A stretch of DNA of 64,000 nucleotides from Paracoccaceae bacterium (GTDB lineage Bacteria; Pseudomonadota; Alphaproteobacteria; Rhodobacterales; Rhodobacteraceae), in the NCBI GenBank assembly GCA_027489355.1, contig JAIXZY010000077.1:104339-168338 (forward strand), in the 5' to 3' direction. Positions 54,207 to 63,540 of this stretch are shown here, in pieces. The position numbers and the translations under genes are program-made. Each line of letters begins with the position of its first letter. Within the stretch, counting starts at the first letter, position 1. The notes beneath the pieces were generated by a model, which saw only the letters and a list, made by a program, of their open reading frames with translations, ran no database searches and was not told the DNA's origin.

Positions 54207-54649
54207 CCATGCGGATCGCGGTCCAGTCCGAGCCGTTCGATCTGGGGGCCGAGGTCTCGTCCTTCAGCGCGGCGGTGCCGGGGGCGGGGGCGGTGGTCAG
54301 CTTCACCGGGCTGGTGCGGGACGAGGGCGGCGCGTTGTCCGGGATGGAGATCGAGCATTATCCGGGCATGACGGAGAAGGCGATCCGGGGGATTGCCGAA
54401 GAGGCGGTCCGGCGCTGGTCTCTTGTCGACGCGCTGGTGATCCATCGCCATGGGCGGCTGGCTCCGGGCGAGGCGATCATGATGGTGGCGACGGCGTCAC
54501 CGCACCGGGTGGATGCTTTCGCGGCGGCGGAGTATCTGATGGACTACCTGAAGAGCCGGGCTCCGTTCTGGAAGAAGGAGCTGGGCGCCGGGGGCGAGGC
54601 CTGGGTGGCCGCGAAGGATGCCGACGAGGACGCGCTGAAGCGGTGGTAA
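54203..54649 (+). CDS. moaE: molybdopterin synthase catalytic subunit
   Basis: A 148-residue protein with the MoaE signatures FTGLVRDEGG, EIEHYPGMTEKAI, IHRHGRLAPGEAIM and the catalytic lysines in KSRAPFWKKE. It forms the heterotetramer with MoaD that inserts two sulfurs into precursor Z. pgsA, moaD and moaE are chained by 4-nt overlaps. Confidence 0.96.
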   Translation: MTMRIAVQSEPFDLGAEVSSFSAAVPGAGAVVSFTGLVRDEGGALSGMEIEHYPGMTEKAIRGIAEEAVRRWSLVDALVIHRHGRLAPGEAIMMVATASPHRVDAFAAAEYLMDYLKSRAPFWKKELGAGGEAWVAAKDADEDALKRW

Positions 54650-54767
54650 TGTCCACGCTGGGCGGTTCGGTCTGGTCTTTGGAAATCATGGGCTTGGTTG
54701 TGGGCGTTAGGGCGGCGTTAACCTTGGTTTCCCCTCTCCCTGAGCCTCTGGGTCTGCGGTCGGTGCG

Positions 54768-55757
54768 TCAGGTGCCGAAGCGGCTTTGCCACGAAGGTTG
54801 CAGGTCGAAGGGTTCCGCCCGGGCCAGGTAGACGGCACGGGCGATGGCGCGGGCGAGGCAGGTGGCGGCGGCGTGACCAAGCTGGAACGGGTCGGTCACG
54901 GGATCTTGCAGGGGCTTCCCGCCGGTGGCGACGGAAAAGACGAGGTCGCCGTCCAGAGGCGTGTGCGCGGGGACGATCGCGCGGGCCATGCCATCGTGGG
55001 CGGCAACGGCCATGCGGTGCGCCTGCGCCTTGGTCAGCGTGGCGTCGGTGGCGACGATGGCAATGGTGGTCGCTTCGCCCAGGCGCTTGCGGGGCAGGGG
55101 CGCGTCCTGCGGAATTGCGGGTGCCGGGCCAAGGCCGCCGAACTCGACCCCTTCCTCGAACGGGACGGCCCAGAAATGCGCGGTATCGCCCACCGTCGCC
55201 TGTCCCAGCGCGTTCACCACGACCAGCGCCCCGACCGTCAGGCCGGAGGGCAGGACGCAGGAGGCCGAGCCGAGGCCGCCCTTCAGGTTCCCGGTCATCG
55301 CCCCGTAGCCTGCCCCCGCCGTGCCAAGGCTGAAGTCGTGGGACGCGGCATCGTAGGCGCGGCGGCCGAGGGTGGGGTAGGGGCTGTCCGCCCAGTCCTT
55401 GTCGCCGCCGTTCAACAGGTCGAACACGATGGCGCCGGGGACGATGGGGACCCGGACCGGACCGACGGCAAAGCCGCGTCCTGCCGCGCGCAGGCCCTGC
55501 ATCACGCCCATCCCGGCATCGAGGCCGAAGGCCGAGCCGCCTGAGAGGAAGATCGCATCCACGTCCTGCACCATGCGGTCCGGGGCAAGAAGGTCGGTTT
55601 CCCGCGTGCCGGGAGAGCCGCCCATGACGTGGACCGCGGCCACGAAGGGCTCGTCGGCGGTCAGAACCGTAACGCCGGATCGCAACGTCGGATCGTCCGC
55701 GTTGCCAACGCGCAGGCCGGGGACATCGGTGATGAGGTTCAGGGGGCCGGGGCGCAT
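54768..55757 (-). CDS. P1 family peptidase (DmpA/BapA-like aminopeptidase)
   Basis: A 329-residue Ntn-like hydrolase. It starts NLITDVPGLRVGNADD, contains LSGGSAFGLDAGMGVM, and has GLGSAS around residue 180, the Gly-Ser at which family members self-cleave to expose the catalytic Ser. Relatives are D- or beta-aminopeptidases (DmpA, BapA); the substrate here is unknown. No signal peptide is seen. The gene converges on moaE and stands apart. Confidence 0.88.
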   Translation of the reverse strand: MRPGPLNLITDVPGLRVGNADDPTLRSGVTVLTADEPFVAAVHVMGGSPGTRETDLLAPDRMVQDVDAIFLSGGSAFGLDAGMGVMQGLRAAGRGFAVGPVRVPIVPGAIVFDLLNGGDKDWADSPYPTLGRRAYDAASHDFSLGTAGAGYGAMTGNLKGGLGSASCVLPSGLTVGALVVVNALGQATVGDTAHFWAVPFEEGVEFGGLGPAPAIPQDAPLPRKRLGEATTIAIVATDATLTKAQAHRMAVAAHDGMARAIVPAHTPLDGDLVFSVATGGKPLQDPVTDPFQLGHAAATCLARAIARAVYLARAEPFDLQPSWQSRFGT

Positions 55758-55915
55758 GGGGGAAGACTACAGCCCGCGAGCGGGCGCGCAAGGGCGGGTC
55801 TTCCGGAACACCATCGCGCCGGAGCCCTTGCGGGCCCCGGCGGTGGCTCCGTCTGCAAGGCCGTCAGCCGGTTTTGAGGGGGATCGACCGGCGAGACCTT
55901 GCAGGGAGCGTTCGG

Positions 55916-56248
55916 TCAGAAGTCGAAGAGATCGCTCAGGAAGCTTTCGCGCCGCTTCTTCTTGTAGCCGTGCTTGTAGTCGTCATCGTCGTAGTCGCGG
56001 TGACGGCGGCGGTCGTCATAGCCGCGCGGCTCGGGCTGGTAGATGGGGGCGGCCGGTGCGGCGTGGTGCTGGGTCGCGGCCTGCGGTGTCGGCGCGGGCG
56101 CGGCTGCGGTGCCTCCGAGCGAGCGTTCGATGATCTTGTCCAGCTCGCCCCGGTCCAGCCAGACACCGCGGCATTTCGGGCAATAGTCGATCTCGACCCC
56201 GCCGCGATCCGTCATCACCAGTGTTTCGTTGTCTACCGGACAGCGCAT
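55916..56248 (-). CDS. TFIIB-type zinc-ribbon protein
   Basis: A 110-residue protein. The first 45 residues form a zf-TFIIB domain (CPVDNETLVM, CPKCRGVWLDRGELDKIIE) with two CxxC-type pairs. A Pro/Ala/His-rich linker and a strongly Asp/Lys/Arg-rich tail (DDRRRHRDYDDDDYKHGY) follow, ending in FLSDLFDF. This layout is common in proteobacteria; the function is not known. The start at 56248 is the conserved Met. Divergent from creatinase with 250 bp between starts. Confidence 0.88.
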   Translation of the reverse strand: MRCPVDNETLVMTDRGGVEIDYCPKCRGVWLDRGELDKIIERSLGGTAAAPAPTPQAATQHHAAPAAPIYQPEPRGYDDRRRHRDYDDDDYKHGYKKKRRESFLSDLFDF

Positions 56249-56498
56249 TTCCAACTCCGCTTCAATATCACCCGGTTTAGATGGGGTCGCTTTCCGGCCT
56301 CGCAAGGGTCGGAAACGCTCTTGCGCGATTTGTCGCGAAGGCGCATGGATGGGAGGAGCCGTGGCGATGGCGTCGCCACAGGGGCACTGCCCCGACGCTT
56401 GCGGGACCGAGAAATCCTTGGGCCGCTTCCGTCCTGTACGCCGGGACCTTTCGGGGTCCTGCGGCTGTTCCCAGAACCCCTGCGCACGAGGTCTGGAA

Positions 56499-57713
56499 AT
56501 GTCGTTGAACCGTCCCGAGATGTACCGCTTCCACAATGGCGGGAAGAAGGACACGCTGCCTTTCGCCGATCAGGAATACCATGATCGCCTGGAAGGCCTG
56601 CGCGAGATCATGGAGATGCACGAGCTGGACGCGGTCGTCCTGACCTCGATGCACAACGTGGCCTACTATTCGGGCTTCCTCTACTGCTCGTTCGGCCGGC
56701 CTTACGCCTGCGTCGTCACCAAGACCCAGTGCGTGACCATTTCCGCCGGGATCGACGCGGGCCAGCCCTGGCGGCGGTCGATCGAGGACAACATCACCTA
56801 CACCGACTGGACCCGCGACAACTTCTGGCGGGCTGTGGTGTCCGTCATCGGCGAGGGCAAGGCGGTGGGCTGCGAGGCCGATCATCTGACGATGGAGCGG
56901 GCCGAGAAGTTCAACACCTTCCTCAAGCCCAAGCGGGGCGTGGATATTGCCCCTGCCACGATGCACCAGCGGATGCGGAAGTCCGAGGCCGAGATCGCGC
57001 TGATCAAGCATGGGGCCAACGTGGCCGACGTGGGCGGCTATGCCATCCGTGACGCGATCAAGGTCGGCGCGACCGAGCTTGAGGTCTCCATCGCCGGACG
57101 CGATGCGATGGAGCGCGAGATCGCCAAGCGGTTTCCGGATGCGGAGTATCGGGATACCTGGGTCTGGTTCCAGTCGGGCATCAACACCGACGGGGCGCAT
57201 AACCCGGTGACGAACCGCAAGCTGAAGCACGGCGATATTCTGTCGCTGAACTGCTTCCCGATGATCAGCGGCTATTACACCGCGCTGGAGCGGACGCTGT
57301 TCGTGGGCGAGGTGGATGATGCCAGCATGAAGGTCTGGCAGACCAACATCGACAGCCATGAATTCGGGATGAAGCTCTTGAAGCCCGGTGCCTCTTGCTC
57401 CGAGATTACCATGAAGATCAACGAGTTCCTGGCCGAGCGGCAGATGCTGCAGTACCGGACCTTCGGCTATGGGCACTCGTTCGGCGTGTTGTCGCACTAC
57501 TACGGCCGCGAGGCGGCGCTGGAACTGCGTGAGGACATCGACACGGTGCTGGAGCCGGGGATGGTCATCTCGATGGAGCCGATGCTGACGATCCCGGAAG
57601 GGATGCCGGGTGCCGGCGGCTACCGCGAGCATGACATCTTCGTCGTGACCGAGGACGAGCCCGAGGACATCACGCATTACCCCTATGGCCCGGGGTTCAA
57701 CGTCGTCGGCTGA
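56499..57713 (+). CDS. creatinase (creatine amidinohydrolase)
   Basis: A 404-residue pita-bread-fold enzyme that hydrolyses creatine to sarcosine and urea without a metal ion. Similarity to Pseudomonas creatinase is obvious: YYSGFLYCSFGRPYA, WFQSGINTDGAHNPVT, LSLNCFPMISGYYTALERT and FGYGHSFGVLSHYYGREA. The catalytic set of the Pseudomonas enzyme (His232, Glu262, Glu358, His376) aligns with His234, Glu264, Glu360 and His378, a constant shift of two. Creatininase and sarcosine oxidase genes are not in the window. Start at 56499 matches the family N terminus. A terminator hairpin follows. Confidence 0.95.
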   Translation: MSLNRPEMYRFHNGGKKDTLPFADQEYHDRLEGLREIMEMHELDAVVLTSMHNVAYYSGFLYCSFGRPYACVVTKTQCVTISAGIDAGQPWRRSIEDNITYTDWTRDNFWRAVVSVIGEGKAVGCEADHLTMERAEKFNTFLKPKRGVDIAPATMHQRMRKSEAEIALIKHGANVADVGGYAIRDAIKVGATELEVSIAGRDAMEREIAKRFPDAEYRDTWVWFQSGINTDGAHNPVTNRKLKHGDILSLNCFPMISGYYTALERTLFVGEVDDASMKVWQTNIDSHEFGMKLLKPGASCSEITMKINEFLAERQMLQYRTFGYGHSFGVLSHYYGREAALELREDIDTVLEPGMVISMEPMLTIPEGMPGAGGYREHDIFVVTEDEPEDITHYPYGPGFNVVG

Positions 57714-57736
57714 GGCTGATGGTTCGATCTTGACAA

Positions 57737-57769
57737 GGCCCCGAGGCGGCGCGAATCCGCCTTGGGGCC
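57737..57769 (+). terminator. terminator hairpin after creatinase
   Basis: Thirteen-bp arms (GGCCCCGAGGCGG and CCGCCTTGGGGCC, one mismatch) with a 7-nt loop lie 23 bp after the stop, followed by AAGTTTGCC. Confidence 0.65.
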
Positions 57770-57874
57770 AAGTTTGCCTGCGAAGATTCGGAAAAGCTTG
57801 CGCTTTTTGCTTGACGTGCGGGCGGTCGCATGGCGCAAGTGACCCTAGCTGCCCTTCAAAATGAGTCTGCCACA

Positions 57875-58750
57875 GTGACACACTCCCTTGCCCGGATCGT
57901 CGCGATCCTCGCCCTGCCCTTGCTTGCCGCCTGCGCAGGCACCGCGACACAGAAAGCGCCCGAGGTCGTGCCCGGCTACGAAGGCGTGCAGGACGCCGAG
58001 TTCTTCATCGAGCCGGTGCCGGCGAAGTACCTGCAGGACGGCAACATCCGGACCGAGGTGTCCTACAACGGTCCCGAGGCTCCTGGCACCGTGGTGGTCG
58101 ATACCTTCGCCCGGAAGCTGTACCTTGTGGGCGAGGGGGGGACGGCGACCCGCTATCCCATCGCGGTCGGGCGCGAGGGGCTGTCCTTCCGCGGTCAGGG
58201 CGTCGTGGGGCGCAAGGCGGAATGGCCGTCGTGGCAGCCCACGGCCAACATGATCCGCACCCGGCCGGACCTTTACGCGGCTTACGCCGGCGGGTTGCCG
58301 GGCGGACTGATGAATCCCTTGGGCGCGCGGGCGCTGTATCTTTATCGCGGCGGGCGGGACACGATGTTCCGCATCCACGGCACTTCGGACGCCGCGTCGG
58401 TGGGCCATGCGACCAGCGCGGGCTGCATCCGCCTGTTCAACCAGGACGCCATCGACCTGTACAACCGCGTGCCCAACGGCACCCGCGTCAAGGTTCGGAC
58501 CGAGGCGGAAAGCCTGGCGCTGGAAGGGCCGCAGATGCTGAACGCCTATGGCCACATGGTGCCTGCCACCCCGGAGAACGAGGCCAAGAAGGCGAAGGAC
58601 GAAGCGACCTTGGCAAAGCAGGAAGCCCGCGACAAGGCCGCCGCCGAAAAGGCCGAGCGCAAGCGCCGCTCTGCCTGCGCCCGCCGGGGCATCCCCGATG
58701 AGGAATGCGCTCCGCCGGAAACCGGGGCGGGCTTCGGACCCATCGGCTAA
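57875..58750 (+). CDS. L,D-transpeptidase family lipoprotein
   Basis: A 291-residue envelope protein. With the GTG start at 57875 it opens MTHSLARIVAILALPLLAAC, a normal lipoprotein signal peptide with Cys at 20. An ATG at 57830 is in frame but adds 15 residues and lies close to a TTGACG (57811) that may be the promoter -35. The YkuD domain ends in HGTSDAASVGHATSAGCIRL, with the catalytic His and Cys. It would form or break 3-3 peptidoglycan cross-links or attach proteins. The C-terminal 60 residues are a Lys/Ala/Glu-rich helix. Its 3' end overlaps the cupin gene. Confidence 0.88.
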   Translation: MTHSLARIVAILALPLLAACAGTATQKAPEVVPGYEGVQDAEFFIEPVPAKYLQDGNIRTEVSYNGPEAPGTVVVDTFARKLYLVGEGGTATRYPIAVGREGLSFRGQGVVGRKAEWPSWQPTANMIRTRPDLYAAYAGGLPGGLMNPLGARALYLYRGGRDTMFRIHGTSDAASVGHATSAGCIRLFNQDAIDLYNRVPNGTRVKVRTEAESLALEGPQMLNAYGHMVPATPENEAKKAKDEATLAKQEARDKAAAEKAERKRRSACARRGIPDEECAPPETGAGFGPIG

Positions 58751-59088
58751 AGCCGGATGACGTAATCCTTGAGGGTGGTCGTCACGACCTCCCACGTGCC
58801 TTCGAACCCCGGGCGGATGATCATGCTGTCGCCCGGGTGCAGCTGGGTGATGCTGCCGTCCGCGCCGGTCAGCAGCGAATAGCCGGACAGGATGCGGAAA
58901 TATTCCCATTCGCTGTACTTCACCCGCCACTTGCCGGGGGTGGACTGCCAGAGGCCGCAGTATAGGCCGTCACGCTCTTCCAGGTTCCAGTTGGTGTGGA
59001 CCGGATTGCCCGAGAGCAGGCGGTCCGGGTCCGGTCCTCCGGTTTCGGGTGTGATGCCGTCGCGGCTGACGCGCTGGATCAGGGTCAT
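58747..59088 (-). CDS. cupin domain-containing protein
   Basis: A 113-residue single cupin of the DUF861/ethanolamine-utilisation-like type. CGLWQSTPGKWRVKYSEWEYFRILSG holds the first cupin motif, and LHPGDSMIIRPGFEGTWEV the second. The motif has Glu but few of the usual His ligands, so metal binding is uncertain. The start at 59088 is preceded by AAGGAGAG. Divergent from panB and convergent with the L,D-transpeptidase gene, with interlocked stop codons. Confidence 0.85.
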   Translation of the reverse strand: MTLIQRVSRDGITPETGGPDPDRLLSGNPVHTNWNLEERDGLYCGLWQSTPGKWRVKYSEWEYFRILSGYSLLTGADGSITQLHPGDSMIIRPGFEGTWEVVTTTLKDYVIRL

Positions 59089-59249
59089 GCTTCTCTCCTT
59101 GAACCCGCGCATTCACGACTCTGGCAGGGTCCCGGTCAACCCCGCTACGTTGCGGTCGGCGGTGCTGCGCTGCGGCGCAAATTTGTTGCGGTGGCTTTCC
59201 GCTTGTGCCCATATGGCGGGCAGAACGTGAACCGCACCCCGGAGGCCCC

Positions 59250-60080
59250 ATGAGTGCGACGTCCCCCATCCGCCCCGTGCTTCCCCCGGACATCCGCGCA
59301 CGCAAGGGCGGTGAGCCGCTGGTGGTGCTTACGGCCTATTCGACTCCGGTCGCGCGGCTGGTCGATGCGCATTGCGACATTGTGCTGGTGGGCGACAGCC
59401 TGGGCATGGTGATCCACGGACTGCCCTCGACGCTGGGCGTGACGATGGAGATGATGATCCTGCATGGCCGCGCCGTGGTGCGGGGGTGCCAGAAGGCGAT
59501 GCCGGTGATCGACATGCCCTTCGGGTCCTACGAGGAAAGTCCGCAGCAGGCCTTCCGCAACGCCAGCCGGTTGATGGCCGAAACCGGCGCTCCCGCCGTC
59601 AAGCTGGAGGGCGGGCAGCACATGGCAGAAACGATTGCCTTCCTGACAGCGCGGGGCGTGCCGGTGATGGCACATGTGGGTCTGACGCCCCAGGCGGTGA
59701 ATACGCTGGGCGGCTACAAGGTCGTCGGCCGCGCCGAGGAGGCGGACAAGGTGATGGCCGATGCGCAGGCGGTCGAGGCGGCCGGGGCCTTTTCCGTGGT
59801 GCTGGAAAAGGTGCCGGAAGGGCTGGCGGGCCGGATCACCGCGGCGCTGGCGATCCCGACCATCGGCATTGGCGCGGGCGTGCAATGCGACGGTCAGGTG
59901 CTGGTCATCGATGACATGCTGGGCCTCTTCACCGACTTCCGCCCCAAGTTCGTCAAACGCTATGCCGAGCTGGGCAAGGCCGCGGACGAGGCGATCGCCG
60001 CCTATGCCGCCGAGGTCCGGGACCGCAGCTTCCCGGCCGCGGAGCATTCGTTCCCCGACGCGGTGCCGGTGAAGAAATGA
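59250..60080 (+). CDS. panB: 3-methyl-2-oxobutanoate hydroxymethyltransferase
   Basis: A 276-residue TIM-barrel enzyme making ketopantoate, the first committed step to pantothenate and Co[27 protein letters not shown] (Mg-binding Asp), [28 protein letters not shown] and the catalytic Glu in [12 protein letters not shown] are all conserved. The ATG at 59250 follows GGAGG; an upstream in-frame ATG at 59205 lacks a ribosome site. It overlaps panC by 4 nt. Confidence 0.96.
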   Translation: MSATSPIRPVLPPDIRARKGGEPLVVLTAYSTPVARLVDAHCDIVLVGDSLGMVIHGLPSTLGVTMEMMILHGRAVVRGCQKAMPVIDMPFGSYEESPQQAFRNASRLMAETGAPAVKLEGGQHMAETIAFLTARGVPVMAHVGLTPQAVNTLGGYKVVGRAEEADKVMADAQAVEAAGAFSVVLEKVPEGLAGRITAALAIPTIGIGAGVQCDGQVLVIDDMLGLFTDFRPKFVKRYAELGKAADEAIAAYAAEVRDRSFPAAEHSFPDAVPVKK

Positions 60081-60910
60081 TTCTGAAGACGGTGGACGAC
60101 CTGCGGGCCGTGGCGCGTGGCTGGCGCGCGGCGGGCGAGAAGATCGGCGTGGTGCCGACGATGGGCGCGCTGCACGAGGGCCACCTGTCCCTGGCTCGCC
60201 GCGCGCGTCAGGAATGCGACCGGGTCATCACCACGATCTTCGTGAACCCCAAGCAGTTCAACAACCCCGACGACCTGAAGAAATACCCGCGCACCCTGGA
60301 AGCGGATGCGGAACTGCTGGCGACGGTCCCGGTGGACGCGATCTTCGCGCCTCCGGTCGACGAGGTCTATCCGGATGGCTTCATCACCACGGTGACGATG
60401 CAAGGCGTGGCCACCCCGCTGGAAGGCCACATGCGGCCGGGGCATTTCGACGGCGTTGCGACGGTGGTGACCAAGCTCTTCGGCATGACGATGGCCGACC
60501 GGGGCTATTTCGGCCAGAAGGACTGGCAGCAGTTGCAGGTCGTCCTGCGGCTGGTGCGCGACCTGAACATTCCGGTGACGGTCGTGGGCTGCGAAACGAT
60601 CCGCGAGTCGGACGGTCTGGCCATGTCGTCGCGCAATGTCCGGCTGACGGCCGAGGGGCGGCAGAAGGCTCCGGTGCTTTATGCGGCGATCAGCCGGGCG
60701 GCCGAGGACATCCGCAACGGCCATGCCGACCGGATGGCGATCCGCGAAGCGGCCGAGACGATGCGCGAAGCCGGGTTCGAGCGGGTGGAGTACATCGAGC
60801 TGCGCGATGCCGAGACGCTGATGCCCTCGGACGACCCGCGCCGCCCGCGCCGGATGCTGGCCGCGGCATGGCTGGACGGGGTCCGGCTGATCGACAACAT
60901 CCCCGTCTGA
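60077..60910 (+). CDS. panC: pantoate-beta-alanine ligase
   Basis: A 277-residue class I synthetase-like enzyme condensing pantoate and beta-alanine with [16 protein letters not shown] carries the HxGH motif, [19 protein letters not shown] and [12 protein letters not shown] bind substrates, and the KMSKS-like loop reads [10 protein letters not shown]. Coupled to panB by overlap. A GCCTCCGGCGGG-type repeat follows the stop. Confidence 0.97.
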   Translation: MILKTVDDLRAVARGWRAAGEKIGVVPTMGALHEGHLSLARRARQECDRVITTIFVNPKQFNNPDDLKKYPRTLEADAELLATVPVDAIFAPPVDEVYPDGFITTVTMQGVATPLEGHMRPGHFDGVATVVTKLFGMTMADRGYFGQKDWQQLQVVLRLVRDLNIPVTVVGCETIRESDGLAMSSRNVRLTAEGRQKAPVLYAAISRAAEDIRNGHADRMAIREAAETMREAGFERVEYIELRDAETLMPSDDPRRPRRMLAAAWLDGVRLIDNIPV

Positions 60911-60948
60911 CCTTTCATACTGGCGCAAATATCCCCGCCGGAGGCATC
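60911..60948 (-). repeat. Rhodobacterales-type intergenic repeat, second copy (inverted)
   Basis: On the minus strand this reads ATGCCTCCGGCGGGGATATT and then a purine-rich tail, related to the element at 40061-40094. It starts directly after the panC stop. Confidence 0.55.
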
Positions 60949-61021
60949 CCGCCGCTGCAACCTGCGGCGCCATTCCGCACTTGGCGGAGGGGGGAATTGC
61001 TGCAAGACTTCCCCCGTTGAC

Positions 61022-61041
61022 GGTGCCGAAAATCCGGCACC
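61022..61041. terminator. GGTGCCG/CGGCACC hairpin upstream of the unknown operon
   Basis: Seven-bp perfect arms with a 6-nt loop lie between panC and the gene at 61105. It could end the panBC transcript; there is no T run, so the assignment is weak. Confidence 0.35.
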
Positions 61042-61045
61042 AGGA

Positions 61046-61079
61046 TGATGTAATTCGAAGTAACATCACTTACGTGATG
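61046..61079 (+). promoter_or_regulatory. overlapping dyads upstream of the unknown operon
   Basis: TGATGT (61046) and ACATCA (61063) form one inverted pair with 11-bp spacing. CATCAC (61064) and GTGATG (61074) form a second with 4-bp spacing. They sit 26-59 bp before the ATG at 61105, where a repressor or activator would act. The factor is unknown. Confidence 0.5.
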
Positions 61080-61104
61080 CCAACGAGGTTCAACGGAGGG
61101 TCGG

Positions 61105-62175
61105 ATGGCCGATTTCGAGACGCAGATCAAGGAAAGTCAGGCTCAGGTCGCCGAGGCTCAGGCGAAGATTTCGGCGATCACCAGTCGGATCGAGGCGGCG
61201 CGGAACAAGCTGGACCAGGGCGTGCAGCTGGACGTTGAGAATGCCACGCTGGAAGACGTGAACAAGCATACCGACCTGATGAATGCGAACATCGCCGAGC
61301 TGATCATGGGTCTGGATGACGTGACGGCCGGGTTTTCGGCCGAGTTTGCCGAGATGCGGTCGAAGACGGGGATGGAGACCTTCATCGGGATCTTCTCGTC
61401 GGCCAAGGCGGAATCGATGCGGCAAGAGCGGATGCGCTCGGCTTCGGTGGATGACAAGCTGCAGGACCTGATCTCGAAGTCGGACGTGATCGTGAAGCTG
61501 CTGCAGGGGCAGCTGGATTTGCTGAACACCCAGAAGACCCGGGTGGAAGGGAATCTGGCCTCGACACTGACCGAGCGGGAAGAGACGGTCGGCGCATTGG
61601 AGGCCGTTCGGAAAGAGATCGCGGGGATGGACCCGAAGATCATCGAGCTGGAGAACAAGATCAGCGTCGAGCAGGACGCGGCGGCGCGGACCAAGCTGGA
61701 GACGGAGTTGGCAACGCTGAACGCGCAGTACAACGCGCTGGTGCAGGACGAGCAGGTGAAGCTGGCGAAGTCGCAGACGCTGGAGCGGTACATCGAGAAG
61801 GGCAAGACCTGGGTCGATTCCTTGCAGAACCAGGCGGCGACGCAGCTGGTGCTGATCAACAAGCTGCAGACGGACACCAAGCAGCGGGTGGTGCTGTATG
61901 ACGCGCTGACCAGTTCGTTGAAGACCGCCCAGCAGCAGGACGTGGCGCACCGGATCAACGAGATCGGGGTCAAGACCGACCAGGAAGCCCAGACCGCGAT
62001 GGCGGCCATCGGGGCGGCGACGAACGACAAGATGGCCGACATGCTGGAAGCGCATGAGGGCCACATGGTCTTCGCCCGCCAGATCCTGGAGCAGAAGGCC
62101 AAGGCGGACGAACGCTTCGCGCGGCGCTTCGCGGCGATTGTCGAGAAGCACGACAAGAACGCCTATGGTGGCTAA
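61105..62175 (+). CDS. coiled-coil protein of unknown function (possibly remote TelA-like)
   Basis: A 356-residue, almost entirely helical soluble protein without signal peptide or membrane span. Heptad-like stretches cover most of it, for example residues 1-45 (QIKESQAQVAEAQAKISAIT) and 130-235 (LEAVRKEIAGMDPKIIELEN). The order of helices (FIGIFSSAKAESM, then long coiled coil, then ATQLVLINKLQTDTKQR) reminded me of TelA/YaaN toxic-anion-resistance proteins, but the match is weak. GGAGG lies before the ATG. It is followed with no gap by a GTG-started gene, so the two are coupled. Palindromes upstream suggest regulation. Confidence 0.75.
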   Translation: MADFETQIKESQAQVAEAQAKISAITSRIEAARNKLDQGVQLDVENATLEDVNKHTDLMNANIAELIMGLDDVTAGFSAEFAEMRSKTGMETFIGIFSSAKAESMRQERMRSASVDDKLQDLISKSDVIVKLLQGQLDLLNTQKTRVEGNLASTLTEREETVGALEAVRKEIAGMDPKIIELENKISVEQDAAARTKLETELATLNAQYNALVQDEQVKLAKSQTLERYIEKGKTWVDSLQNQAATQLVLINKLQTDTKQRVVLYDALTSSLKTAQQQDVAHRINEIGVKTDQEAQTAMAAIGAATNDKMADMLEAHEGHMVFARQILEQKAKADERFARRFAAIVEKHDKNAYGG

Positions 62176-63294
62176 GTGGCCGACGTAAAGGACGTCCTCA
62201 CCTCGGACCACCACGAGCTGTACGACACGCTCACGGCGCGGCGCTACTTTGCCAAGTTCGGCACCATCACCGGGCATCTGGGCCGGGTAGCGGCAGAGGT
62301 AGAGGCCGAGGGGCGTCTCACGCTGACCGAGGCTCGGGTCTTGGGGCGGTATCTGACGGCAGTGGCGGGGACGTTCCGGGCGTTGTCGCACAAGTACCTG
62401 ATGACCGGACGCGAGGGCGCGCCACGGCTGACCATCGACCGGCATGAGAGCGGGTTTCCGGTGGCCCAGGAACTGATGACGATGGCCGTCGATGCCCAGC
62501 AGGCCGAGAAGCATCTGGCCGGGATGCCCTCGGAGGCCGAGCTGAAGGACCGGATGATCCGGCAGATCGTGGGCGACCTGACCATCCCCACCGCGCTGCA
62601 GTTCGCACTGTCGCAGCGGTATTACTATGAGGCGCTTTTGGCCGGCGGCATCTTCTGGGCGCGGAACGATCCGGATGCGCAGTGGATCCAGGACCTGGGG
62701 GAGAGGCGGCATTTCCTGGTGCATTGGGCGGTCTGGGACACTCAGGTCAACCTGCCGGTGGTCTACCTGATGGACGTGGAGGACAGCGGCAAGAAGCCCC
62801 TGCCGAATGACGCCTACCGCTGGCCGCAGGTGCAGCAGGCCGTGATGGCCCAGGCGATCGGCGGGTTGAAGCTGGTGACGATCGCCACCGGCTTCGACAA
62901 GGATTTCGAGGGGCTGCATCCCAAGCGTCTGCGCCGGATCATCCTGGGGCCGATGTATTCGGCCAGTTTCACCTTGCAGTCCGGCCCGATCTCCAAGGTG
63001 CTGGAGGGCGCCAAGGCGCCGGAGGGCGAGGATTGGGCGCTGGTCTGGACGGTGGAGGACCTGGTCTCGGACCGCGAGGAAGAGGTGAAGGACGGGTGGT
63101 TCTCCACCGCCGTGCGGCAGGTCTACCGGCTGGACCCTGTGGCGGGGGCGGAGCTGGGGGCCACGCGGCAGGACCGGATGATCATCCTGCCGGAAAAGCC
63201 CTATCAGGTGCTGGTGGAGCAGAACCCTCGGGGGCTTCAGGGATTGCGGAAGTTCGTCGTGGGGGCCGGGGGGCGGTTGATTCCGACGTTGTGA
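62176..63294 (+). CDS. conserved hypothetical protein, second gene of unknown operon
   Basis: A 372-residue soluble protein whose GTG start directly follows the previous stop. The N-terminal 200 residues are helical. The C-terminal part looks like mixed alpha/beta with many aromatic residues (HFLVHWAVWDTQVNLPVVYLMDVEDSG, WALVWTVEDLVSDREEEVKDGW). I recognise no enzyme motif and no nucleotide-binding loop. Tight coupling to the coiled-coil gene argues that the products act together. Composition is typical of the genome. Confidence 0.75.
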   Translation: MADVKDVLTSDHHELYDTLTARRYFAKFGTITGHLGRVAAEVEAEGRLTLTEARVLGRYLTAVAGTFRALSHKYLMTGREGAPRLTIDRHESGFPVAQELMTMAVDAQQAEKHLAGMPSEAELKDRMIRQIVGDLTIPTALQFALSQRYYYEALLAGGIFWARNDPDAQWIQDLGERRHFLVHWAVWDTQVNLPVVYLMDVEDSGKKPLPNDAYRWPQVQQAVMAQAIGGLKLVTIATGFDKDFEGLHPKRLRRIILGPMYSASFTLQSGPISKVLEGAKAPEGEDWALVWTVEDLVSDREEEVKDGWFSTAVRQVYRLDPVAGAELGATRQDRMIILPEKPYQVLVEQNPRGLQGLRKFVVGAGGRLIPTL

Positions 63295-63314
63295 GGGGAT
63301 TCGGAGGGATCGAA

Positions 63315-63533
63315 ATGTGCGTCGAAATCGAAATTGACGGAACTCGCTATCAGACTGTCAGGCAACTTTCGTCCGTGCTGGCAACGGTAATTTACAAGCC
63401 AGACACAAGTGCCGAAGACAGGGTGCCCGACAACTGCCTTTGTTTCATTGACTTGGAGCGTACTGCAGTAGCCAACGGGTTCATCTTCAGGTCCACCGAA
63501 GATTACTACCACGCAATCTTTCTCCGTAGATGA
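63315..63533 (+). CDS. small low-GC hypothetical protein within the unknown operon
   Basis: A 72-residue protein that starts MCVEIEIDGTRYQTVRQLSS and ends DYYHAIFLRR. By hand count the gene is about 50% GC, well below its neighbours, and it uses codons such as AAT, ATT, TTT and GTA that they avoid. GGAGGG lies 7 bp before the ATG. It may be a recent acquisition inserted between the second and fourth genes of the operon. No family recognised. Confidence 0.65.
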   Translation: MCVEIEIDGTRYQTVRQLSSVLATVIYKPDTSAEDRVPDNCLCFIDLERTAVANGFIFRSTEDYYHAIFLRR

Positions 63534-63540
63534 GGGTTTC

